From Hyperoodon ampullatus (lineage: Eukaryota; Chordata; Mammalia; Artiodactyla; Ziphiidae), in NCBI GenBank assembly GCA_949752795.1, contig CATKHW010000009.1:1550001-1614000 (forward strand): a DNA stretch of 64,000 nucleotides, in the 5' to 3' direction. The stretch's first letter is position 1. The number at the start of each line of letters is the position of its first letter. Positions 10,770-22,905 of this stretch are shown here, piece after piece. A model generated the notes under the pieces. The model was not told the origin of the DNA and ran no database searches. It saw only the letters and a list, made by a program, of their open reading frames with translations. A program made the translations under genes and the position numbers.

Positions 10770-12450
10770 AAGGGCAACATTGTCGCAGTTCTGTCGCTTT
10801 TCATGTGCTTTAAATACGACTCCAATCTACCTCTTGAAATCTGTTTCCTTCAATTCTGCCTTGCTTTCAAATCCTCTTCACTTCCTTACCTCAATATATT
10901 TCTGGATGATAGTTGTCCTTTATAACTCTGCAAGTTTGTGAATTGCTGTGCCCCTGATTTCCATTTTTCAACTCATTTATTTGTGAGCTGACTGCAATAC
11001 CGCAGGATGGCTTTAGGCCCTAGTCTGGTTCCGGGGTTGCAGGCTGAGCCTTTGTTTAATTCTTCTTCCTGATGGGAAACTAGAGTGACATGTGCCCATC
11101 CAAACACCTACAGCTAATCTCTCATTTGTTTCCCCTCTTCCTGTTCATCCTCTGCACAATTTGCAAACTGTGCATAACAGGAGGGTAAAGGCACTGACAC
11201 TCCAAGTGGGGAGATTTTCAGTATTACAGATGGAATCACTAAACCGAGCACGAGGAAAGGAAAAATGAGGTACATTTTAGAAAACTTTCCCGATTACAGA
11301 GTGTACCATTCAACGGGTTTCCCATGCATGTTTTAACTGTAGGAAGATTCCCTTAAACCTGGAGAGTTGGGGCCACTAGAATGGGTAGCACACAGTATTG
11401 CTCTAAGTGGTGTTCTTTTGCTCACACAACCTCAGCAATCTTGTCAGCCCCAGGTGTCCAGTCTTATGTCTCCTCCAGCTGTGGGTGTAAAGGTGGTCAA
11501 TCCATGTTTCATCACAGGCCCTGAAAGTAATTTTTAAGACTTTCTCTCTGTTTTGCTGTTTTTGCATTTTGCTTTTGAAATTTATTTTTATAAGGGTGTT
11601 TAGCTGAATTTCAGTGCTGTGCATTCCGTTATACACACGCATGATTCCTTTATGGAGACATAAGAATACATATGTTTTAGAATTATTACAAGTCAGATAT
11701 ATTCTTCTGCAATGAATAGGGGTTGTTGAGTCCAGTTCATTGTGCCGGGAGTAGGTGCTGTCTATTACATACTTGGTTTATGGAACGGTGTCTGTGCTAA
11801 TTTAGGACTCTGGATTTATGTATCACCCCACCTCTCCTTCCCCCTTAAGCAGGCATAAGAGTGTTTTCTAAATGTGAGACTCTGTTCTCTTTCCTAACTC
11901 AGTTCATGTGTAGCCATGTTTACAGGACCTTCATAAGTGATATCTTATGATAAGTCTAATGTTCTCTGTGACTAATTTCACTTAGAATCATCATACCTGA
12001 ATCCACTCATTTTGCTGCTACTGGCCTTATGACATTGATTTCATTGCTGAAGGATATTACATCGTAAGTAAATACCACAATTTCTTGAACCATTTTTGTC
12101 TTTCCTGGGATATTTCAGGTGTACCCTAGTTGAGGTTCTTCTAAGCAGTGCAGCCCTAAATTTTGGCGTGGCTCTGTCTTATTGATTTTCAGTTTTGCCA
12201 AGGTATATTCCCTAGACTGGAAGTGCCGTTGGCTCTGTAGCTCTGTTGATTATTTGTTTTAGGGAACACAATGCACTCCTCCAGAGAGGAGGTTGGCAAT
12301 TTACATCCCGCCCATCAGCATAACTAGGCTCCCTCTTCTCCAGGGCCTGTCTTGCCTTTCTGGTTTTTACACATTTTGCAGAAGTCCCTTTTGAACGGTG
12401 GGAAGAGATACTTCTTTGTAGTGCAGATTTTCATTGCCCGCTTGCTTGAT

Positions 12451-12520
12451 TGGCCAAAAAGGGCGTATGCGTTTTCTCCTGAATATATTCAGGAGAAAAC
12501 AAAAACGCCGTTTTTGGCCA
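12451..12520. repeat. Monomer M5 palindrome
   Basis: Centred at 12485/12486. TGGCCAAAAA pairs with TTTTTGGCCA at the outer ends and GTTTTCTCCTGAAT with its complement at the core; the right arm has AAAAACGCCG where most monomers have a CGCATACGCCC-like sequence. Confidence 0.9.
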
Positions 12521-14185
12521 CGTGCATCTCTCTCGAAATTGTGCCCCTCTTCCAGTGCTTTAAAGGCGATTCCAATGTACTTCTTGAAATCTGTTTCCTG
12601 CTATACTGGCTTGCTTTCAAGTCCGCCTAGTTGCCTTCCCTCAAGAAATTTTTGGACGATAGTTGTCCTTTATTACTCTGCCGGTTTGTGAATTCCTGTG
12701 CCCCTGAGCTCCATTTTTCAACTCGTTTTCGTGAGCTGTACTCAAGTCCAAAATTTTGGTTCAGGACCTATACTGGTCCCCGGCGGGTGGCTGAAACTTT
12801 GATTAATTCTTCTTCCTGCCGGGAAATTAGAGTGACATGTAACCGTCCAAATGCCTAACAGCTACTCTCTCATTGGTTCTCCCTCCTCCCTTTCATCTTC
12901 TGCCAAATTGGCAACCTGTGCGACCCAGGAGGTTAAAGGGGCTGTCTCTCCAAGTTGGGAGATTGATAGTAAAGCAGTTGGATAGTCAAACCGAGGCACC
13001 AGGAGAGGGACTATTAGTTGACTTTTAGAAACCTTTCATATTCACAGTGTTTCCATTCTCTAGGTTTCCCGTACATGTTATCGCTGTAGTAATATTCCCT
13101 TCAACCTGGAAAGTTGGGACCCTTGGATTGTGTGCCACGCATTATTGCTTTAAATGGTCTGCATTTGCTCACCGAATCTCAACAATACTCTCAGTCCCAA
13201 GTGTCCAGAATTATGCCACATCCAGCTATCATTGTAGATAGGGTCATTCCAGGTTTCATCAGAGCCCCTGAAGGAATTGTAGAGAACTTCCTCTTTTTTT
13301 TTTGTTTTTGAGGTTCCTTTTTATATTTGCTTTGAGCTGCTTCTCACTGCCATGTTTATGCCAGTCTAGACACACTTGATTCCCTTACGGAGACATATTA
13401 ATACATAGATTTTATGATTCTTACTAGTCAGATATATTCCTCTGCGGGAAATATGGGGTTTTGAGTCCCTTTCACTGAGGAAAGTGTAGGTCTTTTCTAT
13501 TCCGTATTTGTTTTTCGGAACGGTACCTGTACTAATATCAAACTCTGGTTTTATGCATCACCCCACCTCTCCTTCCCACTTAAGCAGGCATAAGAGTGTT
13601 TTCTAAGTGTGAGACTCTGTTCTCTTTCCTAACTCAGTTCATGTGTAGCCATGTTTACAGGACCTTCATAAGTGATATTTTATGATAAGTTTATTTTTCT
13701 CTGTGACTTATTTCACTTAGAAACATCGTACCTGAAGCCACTCATTTTGCTGCTACTGGCCATATTACATTGATTTCATGACTGTGGGATATTCCTTCGT
13801 ACGTATATAACACAATTTCTTGAACTATTTTTGTCTTTCCTGGGATATTTAAGGTGTACCCAAGTTGAGGTTCTTGTAAGCAGTTCAGCAATAAATTTTG
13901 TGGTGGCACTGTCTTACTGATTTTCAGTTTTCCCAAGGTGTATTCCCTATACTGGAAGTGCCCTTGGATCTGTAGCTCTGTTGTTTACTTGTTTTAGGGA
14001 ACACAATGAACTCCTCCAGAGAGGCAGTTGGCAATTTACATCCTGCCCTTCAGCATTACTAGGCTCCCTGTTCTCCAGTGCCTGTCTTGCCTTTCTGGGT
14101 TTTACACATTTGCGGATGTCCCTTTTGACCGGCGGGCAGTGGTACTTCTTTTTAGTGCAGATTTGCATTGCCCGCTTTCTTGCTT

Positions 14186-14253
14186 GGCCAAAATGGGCGT
14201 ATGCGTTTTCTGCTGAATATATTCAGGAGAAAACACATACGCCCTTTTTAACA
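14186..14253. repeat. Monomer M6 palindrome, right outer arm lost
   Basis: Centred at 14219/14220. GGGCGTATG pairs with CATACGCCC and the core is intact except one change (TGCTGAAT). The right outer end reads TTTTTAACA instead of TTTTTGGCC. Confidence 0.85.
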
Positions 14254-15919
14254 AAGTGCATCATTGTCGAACTTGTGCCACTCTTCCTGTGCTTTAAAGA
14301 TGATTCCAATGTACCTCTTGAAATCTGTTTACTGCTCTTCTGGCCCAAATTCAAGTCCTCCTGGTTGCCTTCCCTCAACAGATTTTTGGACGATAGTTGT
14401 CCTTTATTACTCTGCCAGTTTGTGAATTGCTGTGCCCCTGAGCTCCATTTTTCAACTAGTTGTTTGTGAGATGACCACAAGTACAAAATTTTGGTTCAGG
14501 ACCTATACTGGTTCCCGGCGAATTCCTCAGACTTTAAATAATTCTTTTTCCTGCCGGGAAATTAGAGTGGCATGTGCCCGTCCAAATGTCTAACAGCTAA
14601 TCTCTCATTGGTTCTCCATCTTTCCTTTCATCCTCTGCCAATTGGCAACATGTGAGTACCAGGAGGTTAAAGGAGCTGTCTCTCCAAGTTGGGAGATTGA
14701 TAGGAAAGCAGTTGGAAAGTCAAACCGGAGCACCAGGAGAGGGATTATTAGTTGAGTTTTAGAAACCTTTCGTATTCACAGTGTGTCCTTTCTCTATGTT
14801 TTCCGTACATGTTATAGCTGTAGTAATATTCCCTTCAACCTGGAGAGTTGGGACCCGTGGAATGTGTCCCACGCATTATTGCTATAAATGGTCTGCATTT
14901 GCTCACCTAATCTCACCAATCCTCTCAGTCCCAAGTGTCCAGACTTATGCCACGTCCAGCTGTCGTAGTAGATAAGGTCCTTCCGGGTTTCATCAGAGAC
15001 CCTGAAGGAATTGTAAAGGATTTCCCTGATTTATTGTTTTGTTTGTGAAATTCATTTTTAGAATGGGTTTGAGCTGATTCTCACTTCCATGTTTATGCGA
15101 GTCTAGACACACTTGATTCCCTTACGGAGACATCAATACATAGGTTTTAAGATTTTTACTAGTCAGATATTTTCTTCTGCGGGAAATATGGGATTTTGAG
15201 TCCCTTTCACTTAGGAACTTGTAGGTCTTTGCTACTCCGTAGTTGGTTTTTGGAACGGTACATGTACTAATATCAAACTCTGGTTTTATGCATCACCCCA
15301 CCTCTCCTTCCCCCTTAATCCGGCATAAGAGTTTTTTCTCAATGTAAGTGTCTGTTGTCTTTCCTAACTCACTTCATGTGTAGCCATGTTTACAGGACCT
15401 TCATAAGTGATATCTTATGATAAGTTTCTTTTTCTCTGTGACTTATTTCACTTAGAATCATCGTACCTGAATCCACTCATTCTGCTGCTACTGGCCTTAT
15501 GACATTGATTCCATGGCTGAGGGATATTCGATCATACATAAATACCACAATTTCTTAAACCATTTTTGTCTTTCCTGGGATATTTCAGGTGTACCAAGTT
15601 GAGGTTCTTGTAAGAAGTGCAGCCCTAAATTTTGGGGTGGCTCTGTCTTATTGACTTTCAGTTTTCCCAAGGTATATTCCATACACTGGAAGTTCCCTTG
15701 GCTCTGTAGCTCTGTTGTTTACTTGTTTTACGAACACAATGCACTCCTCCAGAGAGGCAGTTGGCAATTTACATCCCGCCCATCAGCATAACTAGGCTCC
15801 CTTTTCTCCAGGGCCTGTGTTGCCTTTCTAGATTTTACACATTTTGCGGGTGCCTCTTTTGTCCGGTGGGAAGTGATACTGCTTTGTAGTGCAGATTTGC
15901 ATTGCCAGCTTGCTTGCTT

Positions 15920-15987
15920 GGCCAAAAATGGGGTATGCGTTTTCTCCTGAATATATTCAGGAGAAAACGCATACCCCCTTATTGGCC
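15920..15987. repeat. Monomer M7 palindrome with changed stem
   Basis: Centred at 15953/15954, 34-bp arms, two mismatches. The stem reads GGGGTATGCG on the left and CGCATACCCC on the right. Relative to M9 the C:G pair in this part has become G:C on both arms. Confidence 0.95.
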
Positions 15988-17655
15988 CATTGCATCATTG
16001 TCAAAGTTGTGCCCCTCTTCCTGTGCTTTAAAGGCAATTCCAATGTACCTCTTGAAATCTGTTTCCTGCTATTCTGGCTCGCTTTCAAGTCCACCTCGTT
16101 GCCTTCCCTCAACAGATTTTTGGACGATAGTTTTCCTTTATTACTCTGCCCGTTTGTGAATTGCTGTGCCCCTGAGCTCCATTTTTAAATTCGTTTTTTG
16201 TGAGCTGACCGCAAGTCCAAAATTTTGGTTCAGGACCCATACTGGTTCCCGGCGGGTGTCTGAGACTTTGATTAATTCTTCTCCCTGTCGGGAAATTAGA
16301 GTGACATGTGCCCGTCCAAATGCCTAACAGCTACTCTCTCATTGGTTCTCCATCTTACGTTTCATCCTCTGCCAATTGGCAACATGTGAGAACCAGGAGG
16401 TTAAAGGGGCTGTCTCTCCAAGTTTGGAGATTGATAGTAAAGAAGTTGGAAATTCAAAGTGGAGCACCAGGAGAGGGATAATAGGTTGAGATTTAAAAAC
16501 CTTTTGTATTTACAGTGTGTCCATTCTCTAGGTTTCCCGTACATGTTATAGCTGTAGTAGTATTCCCTTCAATCTTGAGTGTTGGGACATTTGGAATGTG
16601 TGCCTCGCATTATTGCTTTAAATGGTCTGCATTTGCTCACCGAATCTCACCAATCCTCTCAGTCCCAAGTGTCCAGACTTATGCCATATCCAGCTGTCAT
16701 TGTAGATAGGGTCATTATAGATTTCATCAGAGCCCCTGAAGGAATTGTAAAGAATATCCATGTTTTTTTGTTTTGTTTTTGAAATTCCTTTTTATAGTGT
16801 GTTTGAGCTGATTCTCACTGCCATGTTTCTGCCAGTCTAGACACACTTGATTCCCTGATGGAGACATATCAATACATAGGTTTTAAGATTCTTACTAGTC
16901 AAATATATTCCTCTGCGAGAAATATGGGGTTTGCGTCCTTTTCACTGAGGAAGGTGTAGGGATTGACTCTTCCGTAGTTGGTTTTTTGAACGGTACCTGT
17001 ACTACTATCAAACTCTTTTTTTATGCATCACGCCACCTCTCCTTCCCCCTTAAGCAGGCATAAGAGTGTTTTCTAAATGTGAGACTCTGTTGTCTTTCCT
17101 AACTCAGTTCATGTGTAGCCATGTTTACAGGACCTTCATAAGTGATATCTTATGATAAGTTTCTTTTTCTCTGTGACTTATTTCACTTAGAATCATCGTA
17201 CCTGAATCCACTCATTCTGCTGCTACTGGCCTTATGACATTGATTTCATAGCTGAGGGATATTCCATCATACGTAAATACCACAATTTCTTAAACCATTT
17301 TTGTCTTTCCTGGGATATTTCAGGTGTACCCAAGTTGAGGTTCTTGTAAGCAGTGCAGCCCTAAATGTTGGGGTGGCTCTGTCTTATTGACTTTCAGTTT
17401 TCCCAAGGTATATTCCGTACACTGGAAGTGCCCTTGGCTCTGTAGCTCTGTTGTTTACTTGTTTTACGAACACAATGCACTCCACCAGAGAGGCAGTTGG
17501 CAATTTACATCCCGCCCATCAGCATAACTCGGCTCCCTTTTCTCAAGGGCCTGTGTTGCCTTTCTTGTTTTTACACATTTTGCGGATGTCTCTTTTGTCC
17601 GGTGGGAAGTGATACTGCTTTGTAGTGCAGATTTGCATTGCCAGCTTGCTTGCTC

Positions 17656-17723
17656 GGCCAAAAATGGGGTATGCGTTTTCTCCTGAGTATATTCAGGAGA
17701 AAACGCATACCCCCTTATTGGCC
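17656..17723. repeat. Monomer M8 palindrome
   Basis: Centred at 17689/17690, same GGGGTATGCG / CGCATACCCC stem as M7. The central loop pair is changed to GAGTATATTC on one side only. Confidence 0.95.
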
Positions 17724-19391
17724 CATTGCATCATTGTCGAAGTTGTGCCCCTCTTCCTGTTCTTTAAAGGCAATTGCAATGTACCTCTTGAAATCTGTTT
17801 CCTGCTATTCTGGCTCGCTTTCAAGTCCACCTCGTTGCCTTCCCTCAACAGATTTTTGGATGATAGTTTTCATTTATTACTCTGCCCGTTTGTGAATTGC
17901 TGTGCCCCTGAGCTCCATTTTTAAATTCGTTTTTTGTGAGCTGACCGCAAGTCCAAAATTTTGGTTCAGGACCTATACTGGTTCCCGGTGGGTGGCTGAG
18001 ACTTTGATTAATTCTTCTTCCTGCCAGGGAATTAGAGTGACATGTGTCCGTCCAAATGCCTAACATATACTCTCTCATTAGTTCTCCATCTTACCTTTCC
18101 TCCTCTGCCAATTGGCAACATGTGAGAACCAGGAGGTTAAAGGGGCTGTCTCTCCAAGTTTGGAGATTGATAGTAAAGAAGTTGGAAATTCAAAGCGGAG
18201 CAACAGGAGAGGGATAATAGGTTGAGTTTTAAAAACCTTTTGTATTTACAGTGTGTCCATTCTCTAGGTTTCCCGTACATGTTATAGTGGTAATAGTATT
18301 CCCTTCAATCTTGAGAGTTGGGACCTTTGGAATGTGTGCCTCACATTATTGCTTTAAATGGACTGCATTTGCTAACCGAATCTCACCAATCCTCTCAGTC
18401 CCAAGTGTCCAGCCTTATGCCACATCCAGCTGTCGTTGTAGATAATGTCATTCCGGGTTTCTTCAGAGACCCTGAGGAGTTGTAAAGGATTTCTCTGATT
18501 TTTTGTTTTGTTTGTGAAATTCCTTTTTAGAATGGGTTTGAGCTGATTCTCACTGCCATGTTTATGCGAGTCTAGACACACTTGATTCCCTTACAGAGAC
18601 ATATCAATACATAGGTTTTAAGATTTTTACTAGTCAGATATTTTCCTCTGCTGGAAGTATGGGGTTTTGAGTCCCTTTCACTTAGGAAGCTGTAGGTCCT
18701 TTCTACTCCATAGTTGGTTTTTGGAACGGTACATGTACTAATATCAAACCCTGGTTTTATGCATCACCCCACCTCTCCTTCCCCCTTAAGCAGGCATAAG
18801 AGTTTTTTCTCAATGTGAGAGTCTGCTCTCTTTCCTAACTCACTTCATGTGTAGCCATGTTTACAGGACGTTCATAAGTGATATCTTATGATAAGTTTCT
18901 TTTTCTCTGTGACTTATTTCACTTAGAATCATCCTACCTGAATCCACTCATTTTGCTGCTACTGGCCTTATGACATTGATTTCATGGATGAGGGATATTC
19001 CATCATACATATATACCACAATTTCTTGAACCATTTTAGTCTTTCCTGGGATATTTCAGGTGTACCCACGTTGAGGTTCTTGTAAGCAGTGCAGCCCTAA
19101 ATTTTGGGTGGCTCTGTCTTATTGACTTTCAGTTTTCCCATGGTGTATTTCCTAGACTGGAAGTGCCCTTGGCTCTGTAGCTCTGTTGTTTACTTGGTTT
19201 AGGGATCACAATGCACTCCTCCAGAGAGGCAGTTGGCAATTTACATCCCGCCCATCAGCATAACTAGGCTCCCATTTCTCCAGGGCCTGTTTTGCCTTTC
19301 TAGTTTTTACACATTTTGCGGATGTCTCTTTTGTCCGATGGGAAGTGATACTGCTTTGTAGTGCAGATTTGCATTGCCTGCTTGCTTGCTC
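17656..19391 (+). repeat. Representative satellite monomer (M8), internal anatomy
   Basis: Three parts can be seen in this 1,736-bp unit. First, a palindrome (17656-17723). Second, about 0.9 kb with no homology I recognise, including GAAATCTGTTTCCTGC, GAACCAGGAGGTTAAAGG and TCAGTCCCAAGTGTCCAG. Third, from about 18635 to the next palindrome, a degenerate minus-strand L1 3' end in the correct L1 order: ACATGTACTAATATCAAACC (compare L1 TGTTAATCCCAAACT), ATCACCCCACCTCTCCTTCC, AGTGATATCTTATG, TTATTTCACTTAGAATCATC, GATGAGGGATATTCCATC (L1 GGCTGAGTAATATTCCAT), and GTGCAGATTTGCATTGCC (L1 TTTTGATTTGCATTTC). The L1 match fades at the palindrome. Confidence 0.8.
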
Positions 19392-19459
19392 GGCCAAAAT
19401 GGGCGTATGCGTTTTCTCCTGAATATATTCAGGAGAAAACGCATACGCCCTTTTTGGCC
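19392..19459. repeat. Monomer M9 palindrome, near perfect
   Basis: Centred between 19425 and 19426 with 34-bp arms and no spacer. Every pair from 19392/19459 inward matches except T19400 against T19451. Stem GGGCGTATGCG / CGCATACGCCC. This is the cleanest example in the window. Confidence 0.97.
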
Positions 19460-21130
19460 CATTGCATCATTGTCGAAGTTGTGCACCTCTTCCTGTGCTT
19501 TAAAGGCAATTCCAATGTACCTCTTGAAATCTGTTTCCTGCTATTCTGGCTCCCTTTCAAGTCCACCTCGTTGCCTTCCCTCAACAGAATTTTGGACGAT
19601 AGTTTTCCTTTATTACTCTGCCCGTTTGTGAATTGCTGTGCCCCTGAGCTCCATTTTTAAATTCGTTTTTTGTGAGCTGACCACAAGTCCAAAATTTTGG
19701 TTCAGGACCTATAGTGGTTCCCGACGGGAGGCTGAGACTTTGATTAATTCTTCTTCCTTCCGGGAAATTAGAGTGACATGTGACTGTCCAAATGTCTAAC
19801 AGCTACTCTCTCATTGGTTCTCCATCTTTCCTTTCAACCTCTGCCAATTGGCAACATGTGAGAACGAGGAGGTTAAAGGGGCTGTCTCTCCAAGTTGGGA
19901 GATTGATAGTAAAGAAGTTGGAAATTCAAACCGGAGCACCAGAAGAGTAACAATTAGTTGAGTTTTAAAAACCTTTTGTATTCACAGTGTGTCCATTCCC
20001 TAGGTTTCCCGTTCATGTTATATCTGTAGTAGTATGCCCTTCAGTCTGGAGAGTGGGGACCTTTGGAATGTGTGCCACGCATTATTGCTTTAAATGGTCT
20101 GCATTTGCTCACCGAATCTCACCAATCCTCTCAGTCCCAAGTGTCCAGAATTATGCCATATCCAGCTGTCATTGTAGATAGGGTCATTATAGATTTCATC
20201 AGAGCCCCTGTAGGAATTGTAAAGAATTTCCCTGTGTTTTTGTTTTGTTTTTGAAATTCCTTTTTATAGTGGGTTTGAGCTGATTATCACTGCCATATTT
20301 CTGCCAGTGTAGACACACTTGAATCCCTGATGGAGACATATCAATATATAGGTTTTAAGATTCTTACTAGTCAGATATATTCCTCTGCGGGAAATATGGG
20401 GTTTTGCATCCCTTTCACTGAGGAAGGTGTAGGGATTGACCCTTCTGTAGTTGGTTTTTGGAACGGTACCTGTACTAATATCAAACTCTGGTTTTATGCA
20501 TCACACCACCTCTCCTTTCCCCTTAAGCAGGCATAAGTGTGTTTTCTCAATGTGAGACTCTGTTGTCTTTCCTAACTCAGTTCATGTGTAGCCATGTTTA
20601 CAGGACCTTCATAAGTGATATCTTATGATAAGTTTCTTTTTCTCTGTGACTTATTTCACTTAGAAACATCGTACCTGAATCCACTCATTTTGCTGCTACT
20701 GGCCTTATGACATTGATTTCATGGCTGAGGGATATTCCATCGTACGTAAGTACCACAATTTCTTGAACCATTTTTGTCTTTCCTGGGATATTTCAGGTTT
20801 ACCCAAGTTGAGGTTCTTGTAAGCAGCGCAGCCTTAAATTTTGAGGTGGCTCTGTCTTATTGATTTTCAGTTTTCCCAAGGTATATTCCTTAGACTGGAA
20901 GTGCCCGTGCCTCTGTAGCTCTGTTGTTTACTTGTTTTAGGGAACACAGTGCACTCCTCCAGAGAGGGAGCTGGCAATTTACATTCCCCTCATCAGCATA
21001 ACTAGGCTCCCTCTTCTCCAGGGCCTGTCTTGCCTTTCTGGTTTTGTACATATTTTGCAGATATCCCTTTTGTCTGGTGGGAAGTGATACTGCTTTGTAG
21101 TGCAGATTTGCTTTGCCCGCTTGCTTGCTT

Positions 21131-21168
21131 GGCCAAAAAGGGCGTATGCGTTTTCTCCTGAATATATG
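21131..21168. repeat. Monomer M10 half palindrome (right arm deleted)
   Basis: The left arm GGCCAAAAAGGGCGTATGCG and core up to GAATATAT are present; the sequence then jumps to GCCAAGTGCATCA. Compared with its neighbours 28 bp are missing, exactly matching the shortened 1,708-bp spacing to the next palindrome. Confidence 0.9.
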
Positions 21169-22839
21169 CCAAGTGCATCATTGTCGAAGTTGTGCCCCTC
21201 TTCCTGTGCTTTAAAGGCGATTCCAATGTACCTCTTGAAGTCTGTTTCCTGCTATTCTGGCTCACTGTCAAGTCTGCCTCGTTGCCTTCCCTCAACAGAT
21301 TTTTGGGCGATAGTTTTCCTTTATTACTCTGCCCGTTTGTGAATTGCTGTGCCCCTGAGCTCCATTTTTCAACTCGTTTTTTGTGAGCTGACCGCAAGTC
21401 CAAAATTTTGGTTCAGGACCTCTACTGGTTCCCAGCAGGTGGCTGAGACTTTGATTAATTCTTCTTCCTGCCGGGAAATTAGAGTGACATGTGCCCGTCC
21501 AAATGTCTCTCAGCTACTGTCTCATTGGTTCTCCATCTTACCTTTCATCCTCTGCCAATTGGCAACATGTGAGAACCAGGAGGTTAAAGGGGCTGTCTCT
21601 CCAAGTTGGGAGATTGATAGTAAAGCAGTTGGAAATTCAAACCAGAGCACCAGGAGAGGGACTGTTAGTTGAGTTTTAAAAACCTTTTGTATTCACAGTG
21701 TGTCCATTCTCTAGGTTTCCCGTACATGTTATAGCTGTAGTAATATTCCCTTCAACCTGGAGAGTTGGGACCCTTGGAATGTGTCCCACGCATTATTGCT
21801 TTAAATGGTCTGCATTTGCTCACCGAATCTCACCAATCCTCTCAGTCCCAAGTGTCCGGCTTTATGCCACATCCAGCTGTCATTGTAGATAGGGTCATTC
21901 CAGCTTTCATCAGAGCCCGTTAATGAATTGTATAGAATTTCCTTTTTTTTTTGTTTTCTTTTTGAAATTCCATTTTATAGTGGGTTTGAGCTGATTCTCA
22001 CTGCCATGATTCTGCTAGTGTAGACACAGTTGATTCCCTGATGGAGACATATCAATACATAGGTTTTAAGATTCTTACTAGTCAGATATATTCCTCTGTG
22101 GGAAATATGGGGTTTTGAGACCCTTTCACTGAGGAAGGTGTAGGGCTAGTCTCTTCCGTAGTTGATTTTTGTAACGGTACCTGTACTAATATCAAACTCT
22201 GGTTTTATGCATCACCCCACCTCTCCTTCCCCCTTAAGCAGGCATAAGAGTGTTTTCTAAATGTGAGACTCTGTTCTCTTTCCTAACTCAGTTCATGTGT
22301 AGCCATGTTTACAGGACCTTCATAAGTGATATCTTATGATAAGTTTCTATTTCTCTGTGACTTCTTTCACTTAGAGTCATCGTACATGAATCCACTCCTT
22401 TTTCTACTACTGGCCTTATGATATTGATTTCATGGATGAGGGATATTCCATCGTACGTAATAAAACAATTTCTTGAACCATTTTTGTCTTTCCTGGGATA
22501 TTTAAGTTGTACCCAATTTGAGGTTCTTGAAAGCAGTGCAGCCCTAAATTTGGGGTGGCTCTGTCTTATTGATTTTCAGTTTTCCCAAGGTATATTCCCT
22601 AGACTGGATGTGCACTTGGCTCTCTAGCTCTGTTGGTTAATTGTTTTAGGGAACACAATGCACTCCTCCAGAGATGCAGTTGGCAATTTACATCGGGCCC
22701 ATCAGCATAACTAGGCTCCCAGTTCTAAACGGCCTGTTTTGCCTTTCTAGGTTTTACACATTTTGTGGATGTCTCTTTTTTCTGGTGGGAAATGGTACTG
22801 CTTTGTAGTGCAGATTTGCATTGCCCGCTTGCATGCTAT

Positions 22840-22905
22840 GCCAAAAAGGGGGTATGCGTTTTCTCCTGAGTATATTCAGGAGAAAACGCATACGCCCTTT
22901 TTGGC
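22840..22905. repeat. Monomer M11 palindrome
   Basis: Centred at 22872/22873. Left stem AGGGGGTATGCG, right stem CGCATACGCCCT, so one stem pair is mismatched (G against G). The outer left GG of GGCC is changed. Confidence 0.9.
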
